From assembly GCF_026723865.1 (NCBI RefSeq), contig NZ_CP113529.1, positions 2,914,001-2,978,000 on the forward strand: a DNA stretch of 64,000 bases, in the 5' to 3' direction. This document shows, piece by piece, positions 47,817-56,645 of this stretch (positions are counted from its first letter, which is position 1; every line of letters starts with the position of its first letter). Below the pieces are notes generated by a model. It had not been told where the DNA came from. It did no database searches and was given only the letters and a program-made list of their open reading frames with translations. This DNA comes from Mycobacterium sp. Aquia_216 (GTDB taxonomy: Bacteria > Actinomycetota > Actinomycetes > Mycobacteriales > Mycobacteriaceae). A program made the position numbers and the translations under genes.

Positions 47817-49142
47817 ATGGTGGATTTAACGCGCCCCGCACTCCCGCTTACGAGCGAGGCCATCTCCGAACCCACCCGACACGACCCCGACTCGGGTGGG
47901 CATTTCGGCGGCCCGGCTGGTTGGGGCGGCCGCTACGTCGCCGAGGCATTGATGGCGGTGATCGAAGAAGTCACCGCCGCCTACGAGAAGGAACGCGTCA
48001 ATCCAGACTTCCTGGACCTGTTGGATGACCTGCAAGCCAACTACGCGGGCCGGCCGTCGCCGCTTTATGAGGCCACTCGCCTGAGCGAGCACGCCGGCTC
48101 GGCACGCCTCTTCCTCAAGCGAGAAGACCTGAACCACACCGGTTCTCACAAGATCAACAACGTTCTCGGTCAGGCGTTGCTGGCCAAGCGAATGGGTAAG
48201 ACCCGGGTGATCGCAGAGACCGGTGCCGGACAGCATGGCGTGGCCACCGCCACCGCCTGCGCATTGCTCGGCCTGGATTGCGTGATCTACATGGGCGCCG
48301 TCGATACCGCGCGTCAAGCGCTCAATGTGGCGCGAATGCGACTGCTGGGCGCCGAGGTCGTCTCGGTCGACACGGGTTCGCAAACCCTCAAGGACGCGAT
48401 CAACGAGGCGTTCAGGGATTGGGTCACCAACGCCGACAACACGTACTACTGCTTTGGCACCGCGGCGGGACCGCACCCCTTCCCGACCATGGTGCGCGAT
48501 TTCCAGCGCATCATCGGGCTGGAGGCGCGCGCGCAGATCCAGACGCAGGCGGGTCGGTTGCCCGACGCCGTCACGGCGTGCGTCGGCGGCGGTTCCAACG
48601 CCATCGGAATCTTCCACCCATTCATCGACGACCCGGGCGTGCGGCTGGTCGGCTACGAGGCTGCGGGTGACGGCGTCGAAACCGGCAGGCACGCGGCGAC
48701 ATTCACCGGCGGTTCGCCCGGGGCTTTTCAGGGGTCGTTCTCCTACCTGCTCCAGGACCAAGATGGTCAAACGATCGAATCCCATTCGATCTCAGCGGGT
48801 TTGGACTATCCGGGCGTGGGCCCGGAGCATGCGTGGCTCCGCGAAACCGGGCGCGCCGAGTACCGGCCGATCACCGACGCCGAGGCGATGGACGCATTTC
48901 GTCTGCTGTGCCGCACCGAAGGCATCATCCCGGCCATCGAATCCGCACACGCCGTCGCCGGCGCCCTGAAACTCGGCAATGAATTGGGCAGCGGCGCAGT
49001 CATTGTGGTGAATCTGTCCGGCCGCGGGGACAAGGACGTCGAGACGGCCGCGAAATGGTTCGGTTTGATAGCGCCCGGTGACGATGCGGTCGGCGGCCCC
49101 GACCGAGGAGGAGCCGGGCAATCGGAGCGGGACAAGCAATGA
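47817..49142 (+). CDS. trpB: Tryptophan synthase beta subunit
   Basis: A PLP enzyme joining indole and serine. It has 441 residues. The PLP lysine is Lys112 in [15 protein letters not shown]. The phosphate-binding GGGSNA, the [19 protein letters not shown] segment and [12 protein letters not shown] follow in order. Three start codons are adjacent in frame (TTG 47811, GTG 47814, ATG 47817); I take the ATG. The first about 17 residues and the last about 23 ([16 protein letters not shown] end) exceed the roughly 410-residue M. tuberculosis protein and are low-complexity. It overlaps trpA by 4 bases. Confidence 0.96.
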   Translation: MVDLTRPALPLTSEAISEPTRHDPDSGGHFGGPAGWGGRYVAEALMAVIEEVTAAYEKERVNPDFLDLLDDLQANYAGRPSPLYEATRLSEHAGSARLFLKREDLNHTGSHKINNVLGQALLAKRMGKTRVIAETGAGQHGVATATACALLGLDCVIYMGAVDTARQALNVARMRLLGAEVVSVDTGSQTLKDAINEAFRDWVTNADNTYYCFGTAAGPHPFPTMVRDFQRIIGLEARAQIQTQAGRLPDAVTACVGGGSNAIGIFHPFIDDPGVRLVGYEAAGDGVETGRHAATFTGGSPGAFQGSFSYLLQDQDGQTIESHSISAGLDYPGVGPEHAWLRETGRAEYRPITDAEAMDAFRLLCRTEGIIPAIESAHAVAGALKLGNELGSGAVIVVNLSGRGDKDVETAAKWFGLIAPGDDAVGGPDRGGAGQSERDKQ

Positions 49143-49945
49143 CGGTGGAGCAGAGCCACGCCAGCAGGCTGGCACCGCTTTTCGACGCGTGCCGGGCGGA
49201 AAACCGTGCCGCGCTGATCGGTTATCTGCCCACCGGCTATCCCGACGTGCGGATGTCGGTGGATGCGATGATCGCGCTGGTCGAATCGGGTTGCGATCTC
49301 ATCGAAGTGGGTGTGCCGTATTCCGATCCCGGTATGGACGGCCCGACGATCGCCCGGGCCACCGAGGCCGCGCTGCGTGGGGGAGTGCGTGTCCGTGACA
49401 CGGTGGCCGCGGTGGAGGCGATCAGTTTGGCCGGTGGTCGTGCGGTGGTCATGACGTACTGGAACCCGGTGCTGCGCTACGGGGTTGACGCGTTCGCGCG
49501 GGACCTGGCCTCGGCAGGTGGGCACGGGCTTATCACCCCGGACCTGATCCCCGATGAAGCTGACGAGTGGATGGCCGCATCCACCGAGCATCGGCTGGAT
49601 CGCATATTTCTGGTGGCGCCGTCGTCGACACCCGAGCGCCTGGTGACCACGGTGGAGGCATCGCGTGGATTCGTCTACGCCGCGTCGACAATGGGCGTGA
49701 CCGGGGCACGTGATGCGGTGTCGCAGGCCGCACCCGCGCTGGTAAGCAGGGTCAAGGCGGTGTCCGACATCCCTGTTGGGGTGGGCCTCGGTGTGCGATC
49801 GCGCGAGCAGGCGGCGCAGATCGGCGGCTACGCCGACGGCGTCATCGTCGGTTCCGCCTTGGTGTCGGCACTCGGCGACGGTCTGCCTGGCTTGCGTGCC
49901 TTGACCCAGGAATTAGCCGAAGGTGTGCGAGTGTCGACATCATGA
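49139..49945 (+). CDS. trpA: Tryptophan synthase alpha subunit
   Basis: Cleaves indole-glycerol phosphate and channels indole to TrpB. It has 268 residues. The catalytic acids are Glu56 in [12 protein letters not shown] and Asp67 in GMDGPTI. Other (beta-alpha)8 features are [46 protein letters not shown] and [11 protein letters not shown]. The ATG overlaps the trpB stop, and its stop overlaps lgt by 4 bases (ATGA), so lgt is translationally tied to the trp operon. Confidence 0.97.
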   Translation: MTVEQSHASRLAPLFDACRAENRAALIGYLPTGYPDVRMSVDAMIALVESGCDLIEVGVPYSDPGMDGPTIARATEAALRGGVRVRDTVAAVEAISLAGGRAVVMTYWNPVLRYGVDAFARDLASAGGHGLITPDLIPDEADEWMAASTEHRLDRIFLVAPSSTPERLVTTVEASRGFVYAASTMGVTGARDAVSQAAPALVSRVKAVSDIPVGVGLGVRSREQAAQIGGYADGVIVGSALVSALGDGLPGLRALTQELAEGVRVSTS

Positions 49946-51792
49946 CGATGTTGCCCACGTATTTTCCTAGCCCACCGCAAGGTGTTTGGCACCTCGGGCC
50001 GTTGCCGATTCGCGCGTACGCGCTGTTCATCATCACCGGGATCGTGGTTGCGCTGATCATCGGCGACCGGCGCTGGGTAGCGCGCGGCGGGCAGCGCGGG
50101 GTGATTTACGACATCGCGCTGTGGGTGGTGCCGTTCGGTTTGATCGGCGGCAGGCTCTATCACCTGGCCACCGATTGGCGGACATATTGGGGTCCGGGCG
50201 GCGCCGGGCTGGGCGCGGCGTTCCGAATCTGGGACGGTGGGTTGGGCATCTGGGGTGCGGTGGCCCTCGGCGTGCTCGGAGCGTGGATCGGTTGCCGGCG
50301 GCATGGCATGCCGTTGCCGGCCTTTCTCGACGCGGTCGCCCCGGGAATCATTTTGGCGCAGGCCATCGGTCGGCTCGGGAACTACTTCAATCAGGAGCTT
50401 TACGGCCGGGAGACCACGCTGCCGTGGGGTCTGGAAATCTTCTACCGCCGCGACCCTTCGGGATACATCGACCCGCATTCGCTCGACGGCGTTTCGACCG
50501 GGCAGCTCGCGGTCGTCGTGCAACCGACATTTCTATATGAATTGATTTGGAACGTCCTTGTTTTCGTCGTACTGATCTACCTCGATCGGAAGTACGCGAT
50601 CGGTCACGGACGGCTCTTTGCGACTTATGTCGCGCTGTACTGCGTTGGGCGCTTCTGGGTCGAGCTGATGCGCGATGACACCGCCACGCATATCGCCGGC
50701 ATCCGGATCAACTCGTTCACATCGACTTTCGTGTTCATCGGCGCCGTCGTCTTCATCGTTTTGGCGCCGAAGGGCCGTGAAGATCCTGAAAGTTTGCGCG
50801 GCAAGAATCACGTCGCCGACACGGAATCCGAGCCGGAGGTCGAGCCGGCAGAGGAACTTGCCAGTGTCGCTGCGGCTGCGGCTTCGGCTTCGGCTTCGGC
50901 AGCGACGGGCGCGGCTGTGGCCGGCGCGGACGACGGCGCCGAACTTGGTGGTTCAGCGGAGCCGGACGAAACCGCGAAGATCGAGGCCATCGACGCAGAA
51001 GCTGAGGAGCCGGGCGAGCCCGCGGTCGAAGAGGTAGCAGTCGAGGAGGTAGCAGTCGAGGAGGTAGCAGTCGAGGAGCCGGCGGCTGAAGTGGCCGCGG
51101 TTGAGGAGCCCGAGGCAGAGCCCGACGAGGCCGAGGCGCAGGAGCGTGAGACTGAAGCTGTAGCGGCCGAGGAGCTCGAAGCTGCCACGGAGCCGGAGGC
51201 TGAGGAGCCCGAAGCGCCCGAGGCTGAGGCCGAAGCTGTAGAGCCCGAAACGGTCGAGGCAGAAGCCAAGGAACCCGAAGCTGCCACGGAGTCGGAGACC
51301 GAAGCTGTAGAGCCCGAAGCGCCCGAGGCTGAGGCCGAAGCCGAGGAGCCCGAAACGGTCGAGGCAGAAGCCGAGGAGCCTGAAGCGGAGCCGGAGGCTG
51401 AGGAGCCCGAAGCCGAGGCGGTCGAAGAGCCTCAGCGCGAAGAGCCCGCGGCTGCAGCTGAGGAGTCGGCGGAGCCCGAGCTTGAGGCCACGGAGCCGGA
51501 GTCGGCGGAGCCCGAGCTTGAAGCCACGGAGCCAGAGGCTGAGGAGCCCGAAGTCGAAGAGGCCGAGGTTGAAGAGCCGGAAGCCGAAGAACCCGAGGCA
51601 GAAACCGCCGCGGCCGAGACTGATGCCGGCGAAGCGGAAGAACCCGCCGAAGAAGCCGGGCAGAGCGAGCCGGGCGTCGACGTCAAATCCGAAGAACGTG
51701 CAGCTGAGAAGCCTGCAGCGTCGACACCGCCTGCCGGGGGCGACCGGGAAACTCGGCGCCGCTGGCCGCTCCGACGGCGGAGCCGGCGCTAG
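49942..51792 (+). CDS. lgt: Prolipoprotein diacylglyceryl transferase with very long acidic tail
   Basis: Transfers diacylglycerol from phosphatidylglycerol to the lipobox cysteine of prolipoproteins, such as the lipoprotein at 19.6-20.0 kb. The seven-span catalytic part is residues 1-285: WDGGLGIWG at 98-105 and the Lgt signature GRLGNYFNQELYG at 143-155 with the essential-type Arg144 and Asn147. The remaining about 320 residues (295-605) are almost only Glu, Ala, Pro and Val and should be a disordered acidic cytoplasmic tail, ending in the basic RRRWPLRRRSRR. M. tuberculosis Lgt also has a tail but is much shorter (468 residues as I recall). The DNA of the tail carries tandem repeats. Confidence 0.95.
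   Translation: MTMLPTYFPSPPQGVWHLGPLPIRAYALFIITGIVVALIIGDRRWVARGGQRGVIYDIALWVVPFGLIGGRLYHLATDWRTYWGPGGAGLGAAFRIWDGGLGIWGAVALGVLGAWIGCRRHGMPLPAFLDAVAPGIILAQAIGRLGNYFNQELYGRETTLPWGLEIFYRRDPSGYIDPHSLDGVSTGQLAVVVQPTFLYELIWNVLVFVVLIYLDRKYAIGHGRLFATYVALYCVGRFWVELMRDDTATHIAGIRINSFTSTFVFIGAVVFIVLAPKGREDPESLRGKNHVADTESEPEVEPAEELASVAAAAASASASAATGAAVAGADDGAELGGSAEPDETAKIEAIDAEAEEPGEPAVEEVAVEEVAVEEVAVEEPAAEVAAVEEPEAEPDEAEAQERETEAVAAEELEAATEPEAEEPEAPEAEAEAVEPETVEAEAKEPEAATESETEAVEPEAPEAEAEAEEPETVEAEAEEPEAEPEAEEPEAEAVEEPQREEPAAAAEESAEPELEATEPESAEPELEATEPEAEEPEVEEAEVEEPEAEEPEAETAAAETDAGEAEEPAEEAGQSEPGVDVKSEERAAEKPAASTPPAGGDRETRRRWPLRRRSRR
51031..51075 (+). repeat. Three tandem 15-bp repeats in the lgt tail
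   Basis: GAGGTAGCAGTCGAG occurs three times head to tail, encoding EVAVE units. The copies are identical, a sign of recent slippage. Confidence 0.9.
51465..51536 (+). repeat. Duplicated 36-bp unit in the lgt tail
   Basis: Two adjacent 36-base copies starting at 51465 and 51501 encode SAEPELEATEPE and differ at only two bases. Further diverged blocks built on EAEEPE and PEAPEAEAEA surround them, so the tail has grown by repeated local duplication. Confidence 0.85.
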
Positions 51793-51855
51793 GGCCGCTG
51801 GCACGCTATCCGTTGAGGCTGGGGTACGCCCCGTTGTTCTGGCATGCTGAGAACC

Positions 51856-52248
51856 GTGACCGATCCGTCGTGGAGCGATGCCCCAGACTCAGGTGCACAA
51901 CCGCCGCCTCCGCCGGGGTACCCATCGCCCTACCAGCCATACCCGGGAGCGCCGGGACCCGGTGTCGCCTACGACCCGGCCGCGCCCTTTGGCCGTCACC
52001 CGGTGACGGGCTTGCCGTATTCGGACAAATCGAAGACCGTTGCGGGTCTATTGCAGCTACTCAGCCTGGTCGGCATCGGCGGTATCGGCCGGTTCTACAT
52101 CGGCGACGTCGGACTGGGTGTCGCGCAACTGCTCGTCGGCTTGCTCACCTGCGGGGTCGGTCTGATCTGGAGCATCATCGACGCCGTGCTGATACTGACC
52201 GACAAGGTCAATGACCCGCAGGGCCGCCCACTGCGCTATGGAACCTGA
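51856..52248 (+). CDS. TM2-domain membrane protein
   Basis: A 130-residue protein (Rv1615 counterpart). Residues 1-55 are a Pro/Gly/Tyr-rich cytoplasmic segment. A TM2 domain follows (about 58-125): two spans joined by a short loop, with the family pattern GIGGIGRFYIGDVGLGVAQLL and the DAV acidic end of the second span. The function of bacterial TM2 proteins is unknown. The GTG at 51856 gives MTDPSWSDAPDS; an ATG at 51844 is in frame too. Its end overlaps the next gene by 11 bases. Confidence 0.85.
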   Translation: MTDPSWSDAPDSGAQPPPPPGYPSPYQPYPGAPGPGVAYDPAAPFGRHPVTGLPYSDKSKTVAGLLQLLSLVGIGGIGRFYIGDVGLGVAQLLVGLLTCGVGLIWSIIDAVLILTDKVNDPQGRPLRYGT

Positions 52249-52666
52249 CCAGTCCTCCCGCATGGGAGACCAGTGGCACGGTCACCGCCGCTATATCGCC
52301 GCCGGCACCGGGGTGCTGCTGGCCGGAGCGCTCGGTTATGTGGGCCTGGTCGACCCGCACAACGCGAATTCGGCCTACCCGCACTGCCCTTTCAAGTGGC
52401 TCACCGGCTGGAACTGTCCCTTCTGTGGCGGGCTTCGGATGACGCACGACCTGCTGCACGGCGACCTGGCGGCCAGCATCAACGACAACGTCTTTTTACT
52501 GGTCGGTCTGCCGCTGTTGGCCGGATGGCTGCTGATCCGGCGGCAACAGGGTCGGCGGTCGCCGCCGATTCCGGTGGTGATCACGCTCACTGTCACGGCG
52601 ATCGCGTGGACGGTGCTGCGTAATTTGCCTGGCTTTCCGCTGGTTCCGACGATTCTGAGCGGATAG
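52238..52666 (+). CDS. DUF2752 membrane protein
   Basis: A 142-residue protein (Rv1616 counterpart) with the DUF2752 core YPHCPFKWLTGWNCPFCGGLRMTHDLLHGD. In it three Cys (HCPF, NCPFC) and a GG-R-x-x-H motif lie between spans 1 and 2. Three hydrophobic spans are near 21-42, 83-103 and 115-134. The Cys-rich loop could bind a metal or form disulfides; the function is unknown. The ATG at 52238 overlaps the TM2 gene, so the two are co-expressed. An internal ATG at 52262 is an alternative start. Confidence 0.84.
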   Translation: MEPDQSSRMGDQWHGHRRYIAAGTGVLLAGALGYVGLVDPHNANSAYPHCPFKWLTGWNCPFCGGLRMTHDLLHGDLAASINDNVFLLVGLPLLAGWLLIRRQQGRRSPPIPVVITLTVTAIAWTVLRNLPGFPLVPTILSG

Positions 52667-52771
52667 TCGTGTGGGCCGCGTGGCCGCCCATCTCCTGATT
52701 TCCCGACGGCTCAACGTGTGGCCACCCTCAAGTCACCCCGATAACCAACAGCGCGACTAAGGTAGTGAGGC

Positions 52772-54190
52772 GTGAGTAGACGCGGAAAGATCGTCTGCAC
52801 CCTTGGCCCTGCAACCCAATCGGACGAACTGATTCTGGCGCTGGTCGAGGCTGGAATGGACGTCGCCCGAATGAACTTCAGTCACGGCGACTACGCGGAT
52901 CACAAGGCCGCGTACGAGCGGGTGCGTGCCGCTTCGGACGCCACCGGGCGCGCCGTCGGTGTGCTCGCCGATCTGCAGGGCCCGAAGATCAGGCTCGGCC
53001 GCTTTGCCACGGGCTCCACCTACTGGGCCGACGGGGAAACGATCCGGATCACGGTCGAGGATTGCGATGGCACACACGACCGGGTATCGACCACCTACAA
53101 GAGGTTGGCCCAGGACGCCGTGCCTGGTGACCGGGTTCTGGTCGACGACGGCAACGTCGGGCTCGTCGTTGCAGGCATCGATGGCGACGACGTGATCTGC
53201 ACCGTCACCGAGGGCGGCCCGGTCAGCAACAACAAGGGCATGTCACTGCCGGGGATGAACGTGACCGCACCGGCGTTGTCGGACAAGGACATTGACGACC
53301 TCACCTTCGCACTGGATCTCGGCGTCGACCTGGTCGCGTTGTCGTTCGTGCGCTCGCCGGCGGACGTCGAGCTGGTGCACGAGGTGATGGATCGGATCGG
53401 CCGGCGGGTGCCGGTGATCGCCAAGCTGGAGAAGCCGGAAGCCGTCGACAATCTCGAAGCGATCGTGCTGGCCTTCGACGCCATCATGGTGGCGCGTGGC
53501 GACCTGGGCGTCGAGCTGCCGCTGGAAGAGGTGCCGCTGGTGCAGAAGCGGGCCATCCAAATGGCCCGGGAGAACGCGAAGCCGGTCATCGTGGCGACTC
53601 AGATGCTCGAGTCGATGATCGAGAATTCGCGGCCGACCCGAGCGGAGGCCTCCGACGTCGCCAACGCCGTGCTCGACGGCGCCGATGCGGTGATGCTGTC
53701 CGGAGAAACGTCGGTCGGGAAGTATCCGCTGGCCGCGGTCCGGACGATGGCGCGAATCATTTGCGCGGTTGAGGACAATTCGACCGCCGCGCCCCCGTTG
53801 ACACACGTGCCGCGCACCAAACGCGGCGTGATCTCCTATGCCGCCCGCGACATCGGCGAGCGGTTGGACGCCAAGGCGTTGGTCGCCTTCACCCAGTCCG
53901 GAGATACGGTGAAACGGCTGGCGCGGCTGCACACTCCGCTGCCCCTGCTCGCTTTCACCGCCTGGCCCGAAGTGCGCAGCCAGCTGGCCATGACCTGGGG
54001 CACCGAGACGTTCATCGTTCCGATCATGGAATCCACCGACGAGATGATCCGCCAGGCCGATAAGTCGCTGATCGAGCTGGGCCGTTACAAGCGGGGTGAC
54101 CTGGTGGTGATCGTCGCCGGCGCTCCACCTGGCACAGTAGGGTCAACCAACCTGATCCACGTGCACCGGATCGGGGAGGACGACCTCTAA
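52772..54190 (+). CDS. pykA: Pyruvate kinase
   Basis: Makes pyruvate and ATP from phosphoenolpyruvate and ADP in glycolysis. It has 472 residues. Active-site segments are TLGPATQ, ARMNFSHGDY (Asn35, Ser37), DLQGPKIR, the IAKLEKPEAVDN lysine segment, MVARGDLGVELP, and ATQMLESMI with the K+/Mg2+ site. The C-terminal allosteric domain is complete (TQSGDTVKRLARLH, PPGTVGSTNLIHVH). The start is a GTG at 52772 with AAGG about 9 bases upstream. The 105-base gap before it is likely to hold its promoter. tesB follows 15 bases after the stop. Confidence 0.97.
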   Translation: MSRRGKIVCTLGPATQSDELILALVEAGMDVARMNFSHGDYADHKAAYERVRAASDATGRAVGVLADLQGPKIRLGRFATGSTYWADGETIRITVEDCDGTHDRVSTTYKRLAQDAVPGDRVLVDDGNVGLVVAGIDGDDVICTVTEGGPVSNNKGMSLPGMNVTAPALSDKDIDDLTFALDLGVDLVALSFVRSPADVELVHEVMDRIGRRVPVIAKLEKPEAVDNLEAIVLAFDAIMVARGDLGVELPLEEVPLVQKRAIQMARENAKPVIVATQMLESMIENSRPTRAEASDVANAVLDGADAVMLSGETSVGKYPLAAVRTMARIICAVEDNSTAAPPLTHVPRTKRGVISYAARDIGERLDAKALVAFTQSGDTVKRLARLHTPLPLLAFTAWPEVRSQLAMTWGTETFIVPIMESTDEMIRQADKSLIELGRYKRGDLVVIVAGAPPGTVGSTNLIHVHRIGEDDL

Positions 54191-54205
54191 CGCGAAGGAG
54201 AGCCC

Positions 54206-55105
54206 GTGCCGGCCGGCTTCGAGTCTGACGGAGAGCCGAATTCGGATTTCGAAGACCTGCTGGCGGTACTGGACCTCAATCGCGTCGGTGACGACCTCTT
54301 CCTCGGATCTCATCCGCGCAAGAACCCGATGCGGACCTTCGGTGGGCAGCTCATGGCGCAATCGTTCGTCGCGAGCAGCCGCACCCTGATCCGGGACGAC
54401 CTGCCCCCCAGCGCCCTTTCGGTGCATTTCGTCAACGGTGGCGACACCGCCAAGGACATCGAATTTCACGTGTTCCGGTTACGCGACGAACGGCGCTTCG
54501 CCAACCGGCGCGTCGACGCGGTCCAGGACGGCGTGCTGTTGTCCTCGGCGATGATCACGTATATGTCCGGCGGCCGCGGCCTCGAGCACGCGGTGGAACC
54601 GCCGCCGGTGGCGCAACCTCACACGCAGCCGTCGATCAAAGAGCTGCTGCGTGGCTACGAGGAGAGGGTCCCGCACTTCGTCAACGCGCTGCAACCGATC
54701 GAATGGCGCTACACCAACGACCCGGCCTGGGTGATGCGGGACAAGGGGGAGCGGCTTTCCCATAACCGGGTCTGGATGAAGGCGCTGGGCACAGTGCCCG
54801 ACGACCCGGTGCTGCACACCGCGACGATGGTGTATTCCTCGGACACCACGGTGTTGGACTCGGTCATCACCACGCACGGGCTGTCGTGGGGCTTCGATCG
54901 CATCTTTGCGGCGTCGGCCAATCATTCCGTGTGGTTTCACCGGCAGGTCGACTTCAACGACTGGGTGTTGTATTCGACATCGTCGCCGGTGGCCGCGGAT
55001 TCGCGCGGGCTGGGCACCGGCCATTTCTTCGACGGCACCGGTCAAGTTGTCGCGACCGTGGTGCAAGAAGGCGTGCTGAAATACTTCCCGTCCGCGGGCC
55101 GATAA
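54206..55105 (+). CDS. tesB: Acyl-CoA thioesterase II
   Basis: A double-hotdog thioesterase that hydrolyses medium- and long-chain acyl-CoA. Its 299 residues match TesB1. The N-terminal hotdog has FGGQLMAQSFVAS and SVHFVNGGDTAKDIEFHVFRLRDERRFANRRVDAVQDG. The C-terminal hotdog has the catalytic Asp-Thr-Gln region, LDSVITTHGLSWGFDRIFAASANHSVWFHR, and GHFFDGTGQVVATVVQEG. The GTG at 54206 has GAAGGAG at 54193-54199. It lies 15 bases after pykA and is probably co-transcribed with it. Confidence 0.94.
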   Translation: MPAGFESDGEPNSDFEDLLAVLDLNRVGDDLFLGSHPRKNPMRTFGGQLMAQSFVASSRTLIRDDLPPSALSVHFVNGGDTAKDIEFHVFRLRDERRFANRRVDAVQDGVLLSSAMITYMSGGRGLEHAVEPPPVAQPHTQPSIKELLRGYEERVPHFVNALQPIEWRYTNDPAWVMRDKGERLSHNRVWMKALGTVPDDPVLHTATMVYSSDTTVLDSVITTHGLSWGFDRIFAASANHSVWFHRQVDFNDWVLYSTSSPVAADSRGLGTGHFFDGTGQVVATVVQEGVLKYFPSAGR

Positions 55106-55227
55106 CGGTTATCCAATAGTTACCGGACTCCCGTCCGATTTCGGTTCTGCGGAGCCGCAATTGAGCGTAGCTTCAAATGGGCCGGGTATTCGATGGGACA
55201 GGCGCCACTCCCATCGGGAGGTGAACT

Positions 55228-56625
55228 ATGAAAGGCCCGTCGGCGGACCTCCTTCTAAAACTGCGCGCGCGCGAACGTGTTGTGGTTCACGTCGATTCGC
55301 TGGCAGCGCGCTGTACCGGTGCGGTAGCCCTGCTGTGCGCCGCGTGCTGGCTGGTCGCGATACTCGCCCATCATCGCTATCAGCCGCAAGGCCATTACAC
55401 CGATCGGCTGGGCTGGTCCTTAACCGTGCTGGCCGCTGTGGCATTGATCGCCCGGGGCATTTTCCTGGGCCGTCCGGTCACGACGATGCATGCGGCAGCG
55501 GCCGCCTTGGCTGTAGTAGCGGGACTGGGCTGGCATGTGTTGGGGTTCAACCTATTTGGTAACCTGTTGATCGCGGGGTCGGGCCTGGTGTTGATGTGGC
55601 CGACGTCGTCGCATCCGCAATCCGAAGATCTGCCGTTGGTCTGGGCGTTGATCAACACCACCAGCGACGACCCGCTGGCCCCGTTTGCGATGCAAACGGG
55701 CAAGAGCTACCACTTCACCGCCGAGCGCACCGCGGCACTGGCCTACCGGACGCGGATGGGGTTCGCCGTGGTGGGCGGGGACCCGATCGGTGATGAAGCA
55801 CAGTTCCCGGCATTGGTCGCCGATTTCGCCGCGATGTGTCATGCCCACGGCTGGCGCATCGCGGTGGTGGGCTGCAGCGAGCGCCGGCTCGAATTGTGGA
55901 GCGACCGAGCGACGCTCAGGCAATCGCTGCGGGCGGTGCCGATCGGCCGCGATGTCGTCGTCGACGTGTCCTGCTTCGACATGGTGGGGCGTAAATTCCG
56001 CAACCTACGCCAGGCGGTGCAGCGCACTCACAACGCCGGTATCACAACGGAGATCGTCGCGGAGCGGGGACTCGACGACAGGGTGCTGGCAGAATTGGCC
56101 GACGTGGTCCGCGCCTCGTCCAGCGGCGCCCACACCGATAGGGGGTTCTATATGAACCTCGATGGCGTGCTGGAGGGCCGATTCCCGGGCATCCAGTTGA
56201 TTATCGCCAGGGACGCCGACGGGCAGGTCCAGGGATTTCATCGATACGCGACGGCCGGGCATGGCAGCGATATCACCCTCGACGTGCCGTGGCGTCGCCG
56301 CGGTGCGCCCAACGGGATCGACGAACGGCTCAGCGTTGACATGATCATGGCTGGTAAAAAGTCTGGGGCGAAACGGGTTTCGCTTTCCTTCGCGGCGTTC
56401 CCGGAGATCTTCGACGACGCGGATCCCAGCCGGCCGCAACGGGTGTTCTACCGGTTGATCCGTCTGCTGGATCCGTTGATCGCACTGGAGTCGTTGTACC
56501 GCTACGTGCACAAGTTTCACGCGCTGGCTGCCCGGCGCTACGCACTGATATCGCTGACGCAACTGGCCCCGCTCGTATTCGTTTTGCTGACATTGGAATT
56601 CACGCCGCGTCGACGCCACCTCTGA
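55228..56625 (+). CDS. Membrane protein with DUF2156 (lysyl-PG synthase C-terminal-like) domain
   Basis: A 465-residue protein (Rv1619 counterpart). Four or so hydrophobic spans fill residues 27-130. A large cytoplasmic GNAT-like domain follows (about 135-430), of the type forming the C-terminal half of MprF/LysX phosphatidylglycerol aminoacyltransferases: FTAERTAALAYRTRMGFAVVGGDPIGDEAQFPALVADF, RKFRNLRQAVQR, and DITLDVPWRRRGAPNGIDERLSVDMI. A last hydrophobic stretch is near 440-458. The 14-span flippase part of MprF is absent. It may aminoacylate or otherwise modify a lipid; no substrate is known. GGGAGG at 55216-55221 fixes the ATG at 55228. Confidence 0.87.
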   Translation: MKGPSADLLLKLRARERVVVHVDSLAARCTGAVALLCAACWLVAILAHHRYQPQGHYTDRLGWSLTVLAAVALIARGIFLGRPVTTMHAAAAALAVVAGLGWHVLGFNLFGNLLIAGSGLVLMWPTSSHPQSEDLPLVWALINTTSDDPLAPFAMQTGKSYHFTAERTAALAYRTRMGFAVVGGDPIGDEAQFPALVADFAAMCHAHGWRIAVVGCSERRLELWSDRATLRQSLRAVPIGRDVVVDVSCFDMVGRKFRNLRQAVQRTHNAGITTEIVAERGLDDRVLAELADVVRASSSGAHTDRGFYMNLDGVLEGRFPGIQLIIARDADGQVQGFHRYATAGHGSDITLDVPWRRRGAPNGIDERLSVDMIMAGKKSGAKRVSLSFAAFPEIFDDADPSRPQRVFYRLIRLLDPLIALESLYRYVHKFHALAARRYALISLTQLAPLVFVLLTLEFTPRRRHL

Positions 56626-56645
56626 GCTTCGGTCTGCTCGTGTGT

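Noticed and set aside
50953..51804. Long open frame antisense to the lgt tail
   Set aside because: It reflects the GAG/GCC-rich composition of the repeat tail; the predicted protein is a Leu/Gly/Phe low-complexity string with no domain or ribosome binding site.
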